This document shows, in pieces, positions 13,001 through 23,700 of a DNA stretch of 47,500 bases (its first letter is position 1; each line of letters starts with the position of its first letter). Below the pieces are notes generated by a model. It was not told the origin of the DNA. It made no database searches and saw nothing but the letters and a program-made list of their open reading frames with translations. The stretch is from Paratrimastix pyriformis (lineage: Eukaryota > Preaxostyla > Paratrimastigidae), in contig JAPMOS010000044.1 of the NCBI GenBank assembly GCA_027972325.1, positions 195,001 to 242,500 on the forward strand, given 5' to 3'. Made by a program: the position numbers and the translations under genes.

Positions 13001-13159
13001 AGCGAAGACTCACTCTCTTCCGCTCGCCCGCTCTCTGTGGCACAGGGGCTCATCAAGGAGTGCATGGAGAACGCGGTGGGCCTCACGGTGCCACTGCCCG
13101 TCAACATGCGGGTTGGCGAGAACTGGGGCGACCTCAGGCCCTACACGGGCGGCCATTAG
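220..13159 (+). CDS. POLQ: DNA polymerase theta (helicase-polymerase), 5' partial
   Basis: A-family DNA polymerase fused to a superfamily 2 helicase; the family carries out microhomology-mediated (theta-mediated) end joining in the nucleus. The start lies off the left edge. Exons by phase and homology: 220-289, 642-752, 912-1029, 1257-1346, 1704-1857, 2118-2230, 2696-2831, 3161-3246, 3821-3941, 4067-4173, 4311-4416, 4696-4765, 4882-5773, 5970-6550, 6821-6990, 7349-7464, 7668-7740, 7901-8115, 8974-9169, 9889-9958, 10137-10235, 10635-10722, 10900-11002, 11191-11346, 11622-11766, 11999-12066, 12310-12936, 13046-13159 (stop TAG). About 1,660 residues are visible. Helicase and polymerase motifs are in conserved order. 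HELQ is excluded by the polymerase domain, and bacterial Pol I by the helicase. Two joins (near 6276-6281 and 7348-7351) are one base out of frame at G runs. Family call is firm; a few exon edges, such as 7901, are approximate. Confidence 0.93.
3361..3768. repeat. 14-bp minisatellite (CATCATCATCCAGT) in a POLQ intron
   Basis: About 25 copies of a CATCATCATCCAGT-type unit, some shortened, ending in a pure CAT tract. It fills most of the 574-bp intron 3247-3820. The Ser/His/Ile-rich frames read from it are not genes. Confidence 0.9.
4431..4503. repeat. 14-bp minisatellite (GGCACTTTGGCACT) in a POLQ intron
   Basis: About five copies of GGCACTTTGGCACT, starting 14 bases after the GTCTGT donor at 4417. 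Confidence 0.85.
4882..8115 (+). other. POLQ short central linker and degenerate exonuclease-like domain
   Basis: Domain entry. Exon 4882-5773 (about 297 codons) and exon 5970-6550 replace the roughly 900-residue central region of animal POLQ with a far shorter Pro/Ala-rich linker followed by a segment like the inactive 3'-5' exonuclease domain. At the expected first exonuclease motif I read PILAVSFAFRDP, with no DxE pair, so proofreading is not expected (inference). Exon 6821-6990 and exon 7349-7464, ending YALAGRRFRIA, match the thumb-proximal stretch ending YQLAGHSF in human POLQ. Exon 7668-7740 has AEVAAVIYGELRLP, like AEVLFLELKLP. Frame slips at the G runs 6276-6281 and 7348-7351 make two junctions uncertain; the first could instead be a 28-nt intron. 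Confidence 0.72.
8116..8973 (+). other. 858-bp POLQ intron of unusual, non-repetitive sequence
   Basis: This intron runs from GTCCGC to CAG. It lacks the simple repeats and C tracts of most other long introns here and is more balanced in base composition. It holds a perfect 6-bp inverted repeat with a 5-nt loop (GTGAAG ATAAA CTTCAC, near 8230-8246) and an imperfect direct repeat of about 31 bp near 8460-8515 (core ATAGTTGAANAACCGCTGGG). An antisense ORF lies at 8570-8947. It may be a captured gene fragment. Confidence 0.4.
8570..8947 (-). other. Antisense ORF nested in a POLQ intron, unknown
   Basis: An open frame of about 125 codons on the strand opposite POLQ. It reads as hydrophilic protein with the acidic/serine stretch SLSSEEEEARSSSTQKG and a more hydrophobic segment, LVNWASGFAKLLVEANP. 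The opposite strand is also open over much of the region, so openness alone proves nothing. I recognise no domain. It could be a nested gene, one exon of one, or a pseudogene fragment. Confidence 0.2.
9170..9888 (+). other. 719-bp POLQ intron, nothing recognisable
   Basis: This intron separates polymerase motif 1 from the next exon. Donor GTCCGC, acceptor CAG. It contains mixed unique sequence, a lone TTAGGG-like stretch near 9688, and a short TTGATG repeat near 9825-9845. I found no gene or RNA in it. Confidence 0.4.
10305..10520. repeat. ATC-rich degenerate repeat in a POLQ intron
   Basis: Interrupted CATCATCAACATCGC-type repeats fill the middle of the intron 10236-10634. The His- and Ser-rich frames across it are artefacts. 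Confidence 0.75.
11783..11858. repeat. Perfect 38-bp tandem duplication in a POLQ intron
   Basis: Positions 11783-11820 and 11821-11858 are the same 38 bases (start CCCCTGCATATTG, end ACACGAACTC), back to back and without mismatch, inside the intron 11767-11998. It looks like a recent replication-slippage or end-joining duplication. Confidence 0.9.
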
Positions 13160-13598
13160 GTGTAATTCTCCCATCCATCCGGCTTTTTCTTGCCCTCCCA
13201 TTTCTCCCGCAGTTGCGCGAATCGGCTCGGACCCTCTCGTCTTCCTCACCCCCCCCCCCCCCCCCCTGCCACTCCCTCATTCCACCCCACCTTTCACCTG
13301 ATCCCAGACACCAGAATAACATCTCAACTCACATCATTTGTGCGCTTCTCGCACTTTGTATTTAAATTTATTTTTTTTGTCCTTCTGGCTCTGGGTTGTT
13401 CGGCGAGCCCTTTTTGTTCAGTAATATCCACTGATGGGTATTAGATTTTTGCGAATCAAACGTTTGCCACCAAGATATCGGCGGTTTCGGGAACGGGTCT
13501 TTTCGGGCCGCTGGTCGCCTTCACCACGGGAATCGAGATCATCGAACGGTCCTTTTTCTTCGCTCTTCATGAACCTTGCATTGTTTTCCCTTCAGAAA
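13160..13598. other. POLQ-cyclophilin intergenic region
   Basis: 439 bp holding the POLQ 3' flank and the cyclophilin promoter. It has a poly-C tract near 13250-13266 and then a more AT-rich stretch (13310-13400, including an A/T run near 13360-13378). A pyrimidine tract ending TTCAG at 13595 lies just before the cyclophilin ATG and looks like a 3' splice site, so a 5'-UTR intron is possible. No gene seen. Confidence 0.5.
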
Positions 13599-14308
13599 AT
13601 GCCGAAGTGCTTCTTTGACATCAGCATTGGTGGCCAGGCTGCCGGGCGGTTGGTGTTCAACCTCTATGACGATCTTCCCCGGTCTGTTCTGGGCAACACC
13701 TCGTTTTCATCCTTTCGGCTTTAGGACCACCCAAAACTTCCTGCAGCTGTGCCAGAAGCCTCGGGGCGAGGGCTTCCTGAACTCCAAGTTCCATCGTGTG
13801 ATCGCCGGCTTCATGGCCCAGGGTCTGCCACTGGGACTTTTTTTTGCGTTTTTTATTAATACGAAATGAATATCTTCAGGTGGCGACTTCACTACTGGTG
13901 ACGGTCGTGGTGGCCGCTCGATCTATGGTGGCCGGTTCGAGGACGAGGGTTTCCAGCACCGCCACACCAAGCGCGGTATCCTCTCTATGGCCAACTGCGG
14001 TTTGTTTTTGCACTTTTTCCTATTATCGTTAGCGATTGATTATATTTGTATTCCTCCAGGTCCCAACACCAATGGCTCCCAGTTCTTCCTCTGCTTCCGT
14101 GCTACCCCTCATCTTGACGGCCACCACGTCGTTTTTGGCGAGCTCGAGTCCGGCCTGCCCGTGCTCGATGTCTGTACTTGGCCTCTTTCGTTCGTGCAGT
14201 TCTTCACATTCTGTACTCTTGTCCGTTTAGGCCATTGAGCGGAACCCCACCGCCCCTGGCGATCGCCCGATTAAGCCCGTTGAGATTACTGCCTGCGGTG
14301 CCTGCTAA
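13599..14308 (+). CDS. Cyclophilin-type peptidyl-prolyl cis-trans isomerase
   Basis: Single-domain cyclophilin, probably cytosolic, catalysing cis-trans isomerisation of proline bonds. Five exons: 13599-13681, 13725-13822, 13880-13999, 14060-14169, 14231-14308, giving 162 residues (human CypA has 165). All four joins are forced by the conserved fold: the CypA blocks [23 protein letters not shown] and LDGHHVVFG are all present. Catalytic Arg (FHR), Phe-Met-x-Gln and the NGSQFF loop are intact. The CypA Trp121 position is His (TPHLDG) and the Ala103 position is Cys (ANCGP), which should weaken cyclosporin binding. There is no signal peptide or C-terminal extension. The four introns are 43, 57, 60 and 61 nt, with donors GTCTGT, GTCTGC, GTTTGT and GTCTGT. 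This is the cleanest proof of the unusual 5' splice site. Confidence 0.97.
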
Positions 14309-14765
14309 ACTTTGTTGTTCCATTCGTCGTGAACACAGTCACGATTCATGATCTTGCTCGCTTTTTTTGGACGGGTGCCATGAGGCGCATGTTTCAGAAG
14401 ATTTGAATTTTTCCGGAGGGTCACAGACCGGGTTGGGAACCTCCCTTGCCCCTGCCGGGAACGGGCTGCCTGGCACAGTGACCCTGCCTGCGGCGGTCAG
14501 GTGAACCTCTTGTCCCGCCAGCACCTTCTGCCCCTTCGTGGGTGGGAAGGAAGTTCGACTCGGACTCCCTCCAGAATGGTCCCGTTCGCGCCCTGATGCG
14601 CCCCGCCATCCCCGTACGGCTTATTGCGGAGTCGTCTAACAGTCTCTCAGGGTTCGGGACTTCGGGGATCTTCTGAACTTCTTTGTTTGAACTTTCCGGG
14701 ATTATCGCTCTCACCCCTCGGTTGTTCCCTCTGTCCGCAGTCAAGGGTCTTGTTGCCCCGACTGA
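14309..14765. other. Cyclophilin-giant gene intergenic region
   Basis: 457 bp with no convincing ORF. A pyrimidine-rich stretch ends CCGCAG at 14740, 25 bases before the giant gene's ATG, which would suit a 5'-UTR intron acceptor. No clear TATA box or poly(A) signal could be fixed. Confidence 0.45.
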
Positions 14766-17700
14766 ATGGACGAAGAGGGACTCTTAAACGCCATCTGTAC
14801 ATGGGCCAACGGCCACCTCGTATCCACACTCTTTTTGACCGTTGAGCCATCAACTCTGTTCAGTGTTTTCAGTGATGCCCTTCCTTTTGCGGCACTTCTC
14901 TCTTCTCGCATCCCTCTCGATGCCACTCAGTACTCCCTCGAGAATGGTTCTTCCTTGGTCGAGAAGACAGATCGATTCACACAACTCCTCGACCAAATCA
15001 AAGAGGGGATCCCGGACATCCCCGATCTCGAGCCGGCTCTCCTCGCAAGGGGCGAGCACCAGAGCATCCTCACGTTTCTTGCTTGGATCTTCCAGACGGT
15101 TTCTGCAGACGAGCAGTCTGTCAACCCCTGTCGCACGCCACCACATTCCCTCCTCCCCTCACAGACTCCCGACCTCACTCGCTGCCCAGTCAGCCCCGTC
15201 CCCTTCATCGGAGGCACCCGAGTCTCCTTTAAAAGGGACTCCGGCGAAAGTGGGTACCCCGGAACAACCCCGGCCGCTCCCCGTGCCTTCCCCCGGGGCA
15301 TCACCGCAACGCTACCCCGGTGGGGCCCAGATGAGCAGCGTTGTGCAAGATCTCTTGACCCAACTGCTGAACATCGGTCCGCCACATCACTGGCTCGGGC
15401 CCTGGCTGGAAATGGGGGTTGAAGGAGGGACGAGGCGGGGGCTCCGACAGGTTGGCCTCACCTCACACACGCCTCGCTCCGTCCTCCCTTCTTGACAACT
15501 CCTCGGATGGTCAGAGGGGACCCAACGGGGAGATATCGACGCCGACGGGGCCAACCTCGCTTCGGAACTTGAGGAGGCCCGCCAGGACCTCGCCGCTGCC
15601 ATCGGTCTGCCCTACTTCAGATCCGTCCCTAACACACCCCACCCCGCTGCCACGCACTCGATCATTGATCCTTCCCGCCAGAGCTGGGCAAGCATCTGGT
15701 GGAGCAGCTCATGACCATGGAGACGGCCGTTAGCGAGCGGAACGAAGCTCTTCACCAACTGGAGGTCCGCCTCCGCATCACCCTTCCGTCTCTCCGATTT
15801 CACCTGTCTCTGCCCCCCCTCCCTCCCTCCCTCCCTCCCTCCCCCGCTGCAGTCCCAGTCGGCGGCGGATCTCCGGGACCGCGACCTGCGGCTGCTCGAC
15901 CTCGAGCGGCGCTTGCAGGAGGAGCGCACCAAAGGTGCCCAGGAGGCCTGTTCTCCATCCTCCTTCCTCTCGCTCCTGCCCTTGGTGATGCGCCATCCCG
16001 TTCGGGCCCCTGCGAATCGCTGCTGATCGGTGCTAGGCTGTTCGGCGTGGGGTGGCGCCCGGGCGTGATCGGACGCATCACGCGTTGCTCCCTTTTGCTA
16101 ATCATGCTGATCTCGCTTTGCTGGGTGGTTGGTGCATGTGTCGGGGTGGGGTGGGTCGCCACCCTGCAGCGGGCACGGCGGGAGGAGCTCGAGGCCGTCA
16201 TGAGCGAGTTGAAGGAGGTCTGCTGCCTGACCTTTCCACCTGCCCGCCACGTCCAGTCGCCGACATACCGACATACCGACATACCTACCGACATACCGAC
16301 ATACCGACATACCGACATACCGATACCGACATACCGACATACCGACATACCGACATACCGACCGACACCCCACCCTGACATCATCACCGCCGACCTTTTC
16401 CCATCATCCCACCCTTAGGAAGCGGCCGGGCTGCGGAACGAGTTGGGTATGTTGAAGATCGACTTCGCCCAGGCCCAGGCCGAGGTCACGGCCGCCAATG
16501 AGAAGGCGGCACGCCACCGCCAGAAGGTCTGCTCTACGAAATCAGCCCCATTTCCCGTTTCCGGGCCGTGTTTTTCTTCCTGTTTGGGCTGGGCGGTGGC
16601 TTCGATTTCTCGGCGTGATGGTGGTGTGAGGGTGATTGTTCTCATTCGGCTCGTGAACAAGCCTCTCGAGATCCACAGCCTTTTCACCACTCCCCGCGTC
16701 CCTCCCCTCGCCTCACACCCACACCCCCCGACAGATGGAGCAGTACCTGGACGCGGCCGATAAGGCCGAGCACCAGCTGGCCGAGGTGCAGGCCGAGCTC
16801 GACCAGGCCCGCACCGACCTGGCTGCCACTCGCCACCAGGCCCTCGAGTCGGCCAACGCCCTGCAGGATATGCTGCTTGCCCGGGACCGGCTCTCGGTCA
16901 CAGCCGCCCAGACGTCCTCCCGCAGCCGCTTCGAGGAGGTGGTCAGCCGCCAGGTGGCGTCGACGAAGGCACGGGCGACCGTCGAGACGGGCGAGCCAGC
17001 GGATGCCCGAAGGGTCAGTCTTCCCGTCTGTCTGCCGCCCGTCGCGCCCACTGAGTCGCCACTCCCCCTTCCCCCTTTGGCGTTTCCGCCCACCGCCCAT
17101 CCTGACGCCCCTTCCTTCCACTGTCTTCTCCTTTTCTGGTGTCCCTGCGACCAGGCGCCGCGGACGCCCGGCCTCGCAGCCTCGGCGGCCTTCCTGCCGA
17201 TGCCCCACGAGGACCCCAACCACCCTGTGCCCACCACCCCGGGCACGCCCGACCCGGTCCACATGCGCCGTCGTTCGGACAGTGTCCTGAGCACGCCCAC
17301 CCTGCCCTCCGCGCAAAGCATGCCCCTGCCCGCCATGGCCACGTTCAGGGCCCCCGAGGCCGCTGAGGATCGGCAGGGGGGACAGACCCTCGAAGCACTT
17401 GATGATCTGATGGTGCTGACACCAGACCGGGGCTCCCACGATCATGACGACTCACAGGTCCTGTCCGAGGTGGACTCGCCCCAGGGCCCGCTTCTCCTCC
17501 CGAGGCGAGTCCGGGCGGCGGAACCTGAGGCCGGCACTGTCTCCTTGGCCCAGGAGCTGAGCGAGGCCGCCAACCACAAGCGGTCCCGCTCGGAGCCGCC
17601 CGAGGAGACCCCGCCCACGACACCGCTCCACTCGCCCATGGACGAGACGGGCTCGCTGCCCTCGCCCCCCATGGCGGCGGTCGGCCACAGCCCCGATGTG

Positions 17701-20700
17701 CTCGACATCCGCCGGATGGCCGCCGAGGCCGCCCTGCGCGACTGGGACGGCAGGGGCAGGGGCCAGGGCTCTGAGGGCGTCGCAATGGTCGCAACCGCGC
17801 CCATCAACCGCGGTCTGTCGCAAAATGCACCGCGTGGTGCCGAAGGCCCCCGCTCCTCTGATTTGGCCGTTACTCATCATCCACCAACATCACCACCACC
17901 ACCAGTGGGCAGCCCGCTCGACGGGTCTCTGGCGGCCCTTGCCGGCATCGCGGCCGAACACCAGCGGAACGCAGTGCGGCTCGAGAAGGAGGCCGCCTAC
18001 CTGCGCACCGAGCGCGCGGCCCTCGCCAAGGAACTGGCCGTCCTGCGGGAGCGGGCCGACCAACAGCAGCAGGGTGCGGACGAGCTCGAGGCAGCCAAGG
18101 TCTGCGGAGAGCGAGCAGGCGGTAGCCCTGGGGATGACGTCGTCATCGAATTGTCGGTGCATTAGGGGCAGACAAGGTGGATCTCGGGATGGCGACATCA
18201 TCCTCGCCCGATCGATTCATCGCCCGATCATCATCGCCCGATCATCACCGCCCGATCATCACCGCCCGATCATCACCGCCCGATCATCACCGCCCGATCA
18301 TCACCGCCCGATCATCACCGCCCGATCATCACCGCCCGATCATCACCGCCCGATCATCACCGCCCGATCATCACCGCCCGATCATCACCGCCCGATCATC
18401 ATCATCGTCCACTCCACTCCCGTCATCTCATGCGCGAATCCGCAGATGGACCTTGGAGTGGCCCTGGACCAGGCCCAGGCCGAGCTGGCCCAGACCCAGG
18501 AACGCTACAACCAGCTGCTGGCCGACCAGGAGGAGCTGCAGCACGAGAACGAGGAACTCGCCGGGGCCTACCAGCTCCTCCACCAGAGGGTCCGCAGACG
18601 ACACCGGACGGGGCGGGTCGGGACGTGCAGTGCGAGGATGTTTCTCGAGAAGCGTGTTGTTGGTTTTTTTTTGCTCCCAATTTTTGAATTCTTCCTCATT
18701 CCTTTCCGTTCCCTTGCCCCATCCGGCCACCATCCGCGCGCGTGCAGGTGATTCCGGCGCTGACTTCCCTCGCCCGGACGGGAGTTCTCTCGCAGCACCC
18801 CCAGCTGGCCTCTCTCGTCCCCGGCAAGGCCGCCCCAGCCAGCGACACTCTCCCTGCCGTACCCGCCGCTGCAACCAGTAATACGACCCTCTCAGGGACC
18901 CTGGCCTCCCAGGCCAGCGCCATCACGGGCAGCGGGGGACCCTTCCTGCCCTCCCTGGGCACCCCACCCAGCACCCCGGGCACCGCCCTGGGCGAGCTGG
19001 CCAAGACGACGACACCCACCGCCGACCACGAGCTCGACATTAGTCCCCCCGAGACCCCCGCTGCTGTTGCTCCGGCTCCCGCTGCCCCCGTCGAGGTGGG
19101 CGAGGGCCGGCCGGCCGAGGGGGGCGCCACCGAGTGGACGGACCTCGAGGAGGCCATGGGCGCCATTCGGGAGGAGCTTCAGGTCGTCCCCCCCCCCCCC
19201 CCCCCCCCCGCTTGGTGCCGGCGCGTCCACCTGTGTGCGCCTGTGCGCGCACGTGCCTCTCGAAAAAACGCGCCACTTACCCTGCGCCGTCATTCCCCAT
19301 TTTTCACGCGTCCAGGCCCTCCGCGCATTCGCGGCCCTGAAGGCCCCAGCCGGCGCTGCCCCCTTGACTCCTCGAGCCGCGCCCAACACCCCGCCTCACC
19401 AAGCGCCCGCCCCCGACGCCCTGCCCGATGAGTCAGTGGCCGGCCGACGGAAGAGCATCATGCTCGGCGAATTGGAGGCTCTGGGCGCCTCGCCCGGGCT
19501 GATAGCCATGGCCGCCAGCCCCGTCGCCGTGCAGCCGGGCGCCGAGGAGGAGCGCAGGCGTCTCCGGCAGCGACGCCTGTGCATCCACGTGCCCGCCGCC
19601 CCGGTCCAGGGTCAGCTGGCCGGGGAGGAGGACTGGGCCGACGACGAGGTGGCCGCCTTGCGCGCCCAGATTGAGGAAGGCAAGCGGATCCTGGTGGCAG
19701 GCGCCGAGGCCCGGGACGCCCTCGAGACCCGGATCCGGGGGATCCTCGAGGAGTTGGCCATGACCCGCGAGGAGGCAAGCCAGGCCACCGCACGGGCCCG
19801 GGACGCGACCTCCGCCCTGGAGCAGCGCCAGGCGGCTGTCCGTGAGACCGAGGCCGCCCTGGCCGATGCGCGCCGATCCCTCGAGGCCGGGGCAGCTGAG
19901 CTGGCCGAGGCCAGGACTGGCTTGCGCGACAAGCAGACCGAGACAGTCGCTCTGAGGGCCCTGCTGGAGGAGCAATCCCAAATCAGCGCCGCCCGCCAGG
20001 CGACTGCAGCCGGGCTCCAGGATGCCCTGTCCCAACGCGCCGCGGCAGTGGCCGCCCTGGAGGCCTCGGTGGCCGACCTGAAGCGGGCCCTGGCCGAACG
20101 GGACGGGCTGCAGGCCGCCCTGGAGGACAGGCTTCGTCAAACGGAGATATCGAACCGTGTCCAGGCAGAGGCTGCCCAGGCAGAGGCCGCCAAACGCGTC
20201 GCAGAGCTGGAACGGGACCTGGCCCAGGCCCGGGCCGCCCTGCGTCAATCCGAGATCGACACGGCGTCGCTCCAAAGCCAGCTGGCCGAGAGCTCGACGC
20301 GGGCCGAGAGCGTCCAACGGGCCCACCACGCCGAGCTTGGGGCCCTCCTGGTGACCCTCGACGAGACCAAGGCTGCTCTCACCTCTGCTGAGCAGCAGGC
20401 CGCCCAACGGACCCAGGCCTGCGCCGAGCTCCATGACAACTTGGCTGCGGCCCAGACGCGCCTGGACTCGCTGAGCCACGACCTGCAGCTGGCGGCCGAT
20501 GAGCGGGCAGCCCTCGTGCACAGGCTCGCCGACAGTCTGGCCGACCTCGAGCGGCGGGGAGCCGAACTGAGGGCCCGCGCCACGGAGGTGACCACGCTCC
20601 AGGCAGCCCTGGCCGAGGCCAAGGACGCCCTCGCGGCCGGGGAGCGTGCCGCCGCCGAGATGGTCCTGGCCCGGAGCCGCCTGGAGGCCCAGATCGTGGA

Positions 20701-23700
20701 CCTCGAGCGCACCCACGCGACCCGGGCGACCGAGTTTGAGGCTGCCCTCAGGCAGGCGCAAGATCGACTCAAGGCACGCGAGACGGAGCTGGATGGGCTG
20801 CAGCAGACGGTGGCTGAGGTGACTGCAGCCCGAGACACGCTCCAGGACTCGTTGGCACAGGCCCAGGACAAGATCCACGGCCTCGAGGAGGCCCAACGAA
20901 CCGCCCAGGAGGCCCTGCGGGCCCGCCAGGACGAGTTGGGCGAGGCCCGCGCTTCTGCCGCCCGCGACTCTGCCGAGCAGACCGCAGCCCGGGCCGAGCT
21001 GGAGGACAAGATTCGCGGGTTGGAGGAGGCCCTGGCCCTGGCTCAGGTCGCCCAGAAACAGAGCGCTTCGAACGCGGCGGGTCTGGAGGCCGCGTTGGCC
21101 GAGGCCCGGCAGACAGCAGCCGAGGAGACCCGAACCCACGCCGACCTCGAGGACCGGGTCCGCTCGCTCGAGGCAGCCCAGGCCCAGACACAGGCCGAGC
21201 TGCTGGCCGCCCAGACGCAGCGTGACGAGCGCGAGGCCGCCCTCAGTCGGACGACAGCCGCCCTGGCCCAAGCCGAGGCGACCCTGAAAGAGCGCGCCGA
21301 TGCGGTGGCCGCCCTTGAGGCTTCCGTGGCCGACCTGAAGCAGTCCCTGGCCGAGGGCAACGCCGTCAAGGCCGCCCTGGAGGACAAGCTGCGCGGGCTG
21401 GAGGCCGATCGGGCTGCCCGCGCGACCGCGATGGCCGCCCTGGAGGAGAAGGCGCGCGGGTTGGAGGCCGATCGGGCCAGTGGGGAGGCCGCCCTGGCAG
21501 CCCTGGAGACCCGCCGGGCTGATGAGACCGCCGCGCTCAAGAACACCATCGGATCACTGGAGGAGAAGCTGCACGTGCAAGTGGAATCCCTCGACCACGT
21601 CACCCGGCAGCGAGAGGTCGAGGTGGCCGCCCTGCAGGCCTCGGCTGCCGACCTCACCCGGGCCGTGGCCTCCGAGGCGGCCGCCAAGGCCTCGCTGGAG
21701 TGCAGTCTGGCCCAGGCCCAGACCACCAAGCAGACTCTCGATCGGGCACTGGCCGAGCAGACCGACATGCTGCGCGCCACGAAGGACGATCTTGCCGCCC
21801 GGCAGGCCGAGGTGGATGCTGCCCGGGAGAGGATCCGGGCATTGCAAGAGACAGCCGGGGGACAGACTGCCCGGCTGTCGGAGCTCACGCAAGCCTTGGC
21901 CGAGGCCCAGGCGGACAAGCGCCAAGCCGCCGAGAGGCAGGCCGCGCTGGAGGGCCGGGTGGGCGAGCTGGAGGGGCGGCTGGCCCAGCAGGACGCCACC
22001 CTGACGGGCCGCCAGAAGGAGGTCGACGAGGCCCGAGCCGCCCTGGCCGAGACCCAGGCCGCCCTCACCGCCGCCCGCCAACAAGCCGCCGATCGGGAAC
22101 GCGACCTGGCCGCCAGCCAGGACAAGGCCCGCGAGCAGGAGGGTACAATCCGCGGCCTGGAGTCGACCGTCGCCCAAAGGGACGCCCAGATGCAGGACCA
22201 AGCAGCGGTCGCCAAACAGCAGCGCGAAGAGCTCGCGACCGTCCACGCTGCCTTGGTGGCTGGGCTTGAGGCCCGACTGTGCGAGACATCAACCGCCCTG
22301 GCCCAGGCCGAGGAAGCCCTGAAGGAGCGCGCCGGTGTGGTGGCCGCCCTGGAGACCTCCGTGGTCGACATGAAGCGGGCCCTGGCCGAGCGGGAAGGGC
22401 TGCAGGCCGCCCTGGAGGACAAGCTGCACGGGCTGCAGGCCGACGCAACCGCGGCCCAGCGGGCCCACGATGACGCACTGGCCTCCTTGCGCGTCGAGGC
22501 AGCAGGCCTGCGGGACTCGCTTGCTGAGACCCGGCAGGCCGCCAGCCAGGCTGCCGCCACCCATTCCGCCTTCTGTGCAGAGCAGGCGACCCGAATTAAG
22601 GCACTTGAGGAGGAAGCCTCCCGGACTCAGGCCGCGCTCCAACGGCAGACGGCCGAAGCCGCGGTCCTGGAGGCCGCGCTCTCCGAGAGTCGGGCACAGG
22701 CGCAACGTGCCGCGGCATCACAGGCCGAGGCCCAGGCGGCCTTCGAGCATGAGCGGGCCGCCCAGCAAGCCACTCTCGCCGAGCGGGAGGGGACGATTCG
22801 CGGGCTGGGCGAAGCCCTCGCCAAGTCCGAGGCGGGTCTGAAGAGCCAGGTCGCTGCCAACCAGGAGCTCGAGGCCGCCGGCGGCAACCTCAAGGAGTCG
22901 CTCCGGCAGCGGGAGGCCGCGCTCAAGGGCCGGGCGGCCGAGGTGGCCGGGCTGGAGGCCTCGGTGGCCGACTTGAAGCGGGCCGTGGCCCAGGGGGCCG
23001 AGGCCAAGGCCGCCTTGGAGGGCAAGCTGGCCGACCTGCGGGCCGCGGTACGGGGGCTGGAGGATGCCCAGGCTGCCGGCCGGGTGGAGCTGAGCCAGGC
23101 CGAGGCCGCCATGGCCGCCCGCGAGGCCGACCTGGCTGCGGCCCAGGCGCGGGCCCATGGCCTCGAGGGCGCCCTGGCCGAGAAGGAGGCCGCCCTGGCC
23201 GAGCAGGCAGCTGCTGCACAGGCCGCCAGCCAAGCCGCCACCAGCGCCATGGAAGGCCGTTTGGCCGAGCTGGCCGCCCTGCAGGCCGCCCAGCGCACCA
23301 GCGAAGAGACCCTTGCCCAGAGGGAGGCCGCCATCACGGCCCACCGGGCGGAACTTGCGACTCTGCGCGAGGAGCTCGACGGAGCAAAGCAGGCCCTCGC
23401 GGCGGCCCAGTCTTCTGCTGCCGAACAGGGCCGCGCCCGGGACGAGCTGGCTGGTGCGCTCCGCGAGACGGAGGCCGACCTCGGGCGGCGCCAAGCGGCG
23501 CTTGACAATCGGAGCGCTCAGGTGGCGGCCCTGGAGGCCTCCGTGGCGGAACTCAAACAGGCCGCAGCCCGCGAAGCCGACGCCAAGGCCGCCTTACAGG
23601 ATGCCCTGTCGCAGGCGGAGTCCGGGCGGCGCGCCCTCGAGGCTGCCCTGGCCGAGAAGAAGGCCGCCCTGGCCGAGCAGGCCGCGGCTGCACAGGCCGC

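Larger units (their letters stand above)
8974..13159 (+). other. POLQ polymerase palm and fingers with long insert before motif C
   Basis: Domain entry. Exon 8974-9169 has TGRMVTTDPNLQNLP (A-family motif 1). Exon 10900-11002 has DYSQLELR (motif A, catalytic Asp). Exon 11191-11346 has the O-helix motif B, RTYAKRVAYGIMYG. Exon 11999-12066 has GRRRYLPDLNHVDPNKRARA. Exon 12310-12936 has QGSAADLVKTA and, near its end, QIHDELLFEV (motif C, second catalytic Asp). The catalytic residues all look intact. Between QGSAADL and motif C lies an uninterrupted Pro/Ala/Ser-rich insert of about 150 residues, several times longer than the human one. The last exon ends NWGDLRPYTGGH. Confidence 0.92.

Noticed and set aside
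18219-18404. CRISPR-like regular array
   Set aside because: Units are 14 bp with no spacers, and the genome is eukaryotic. The same applies to the other arrays.
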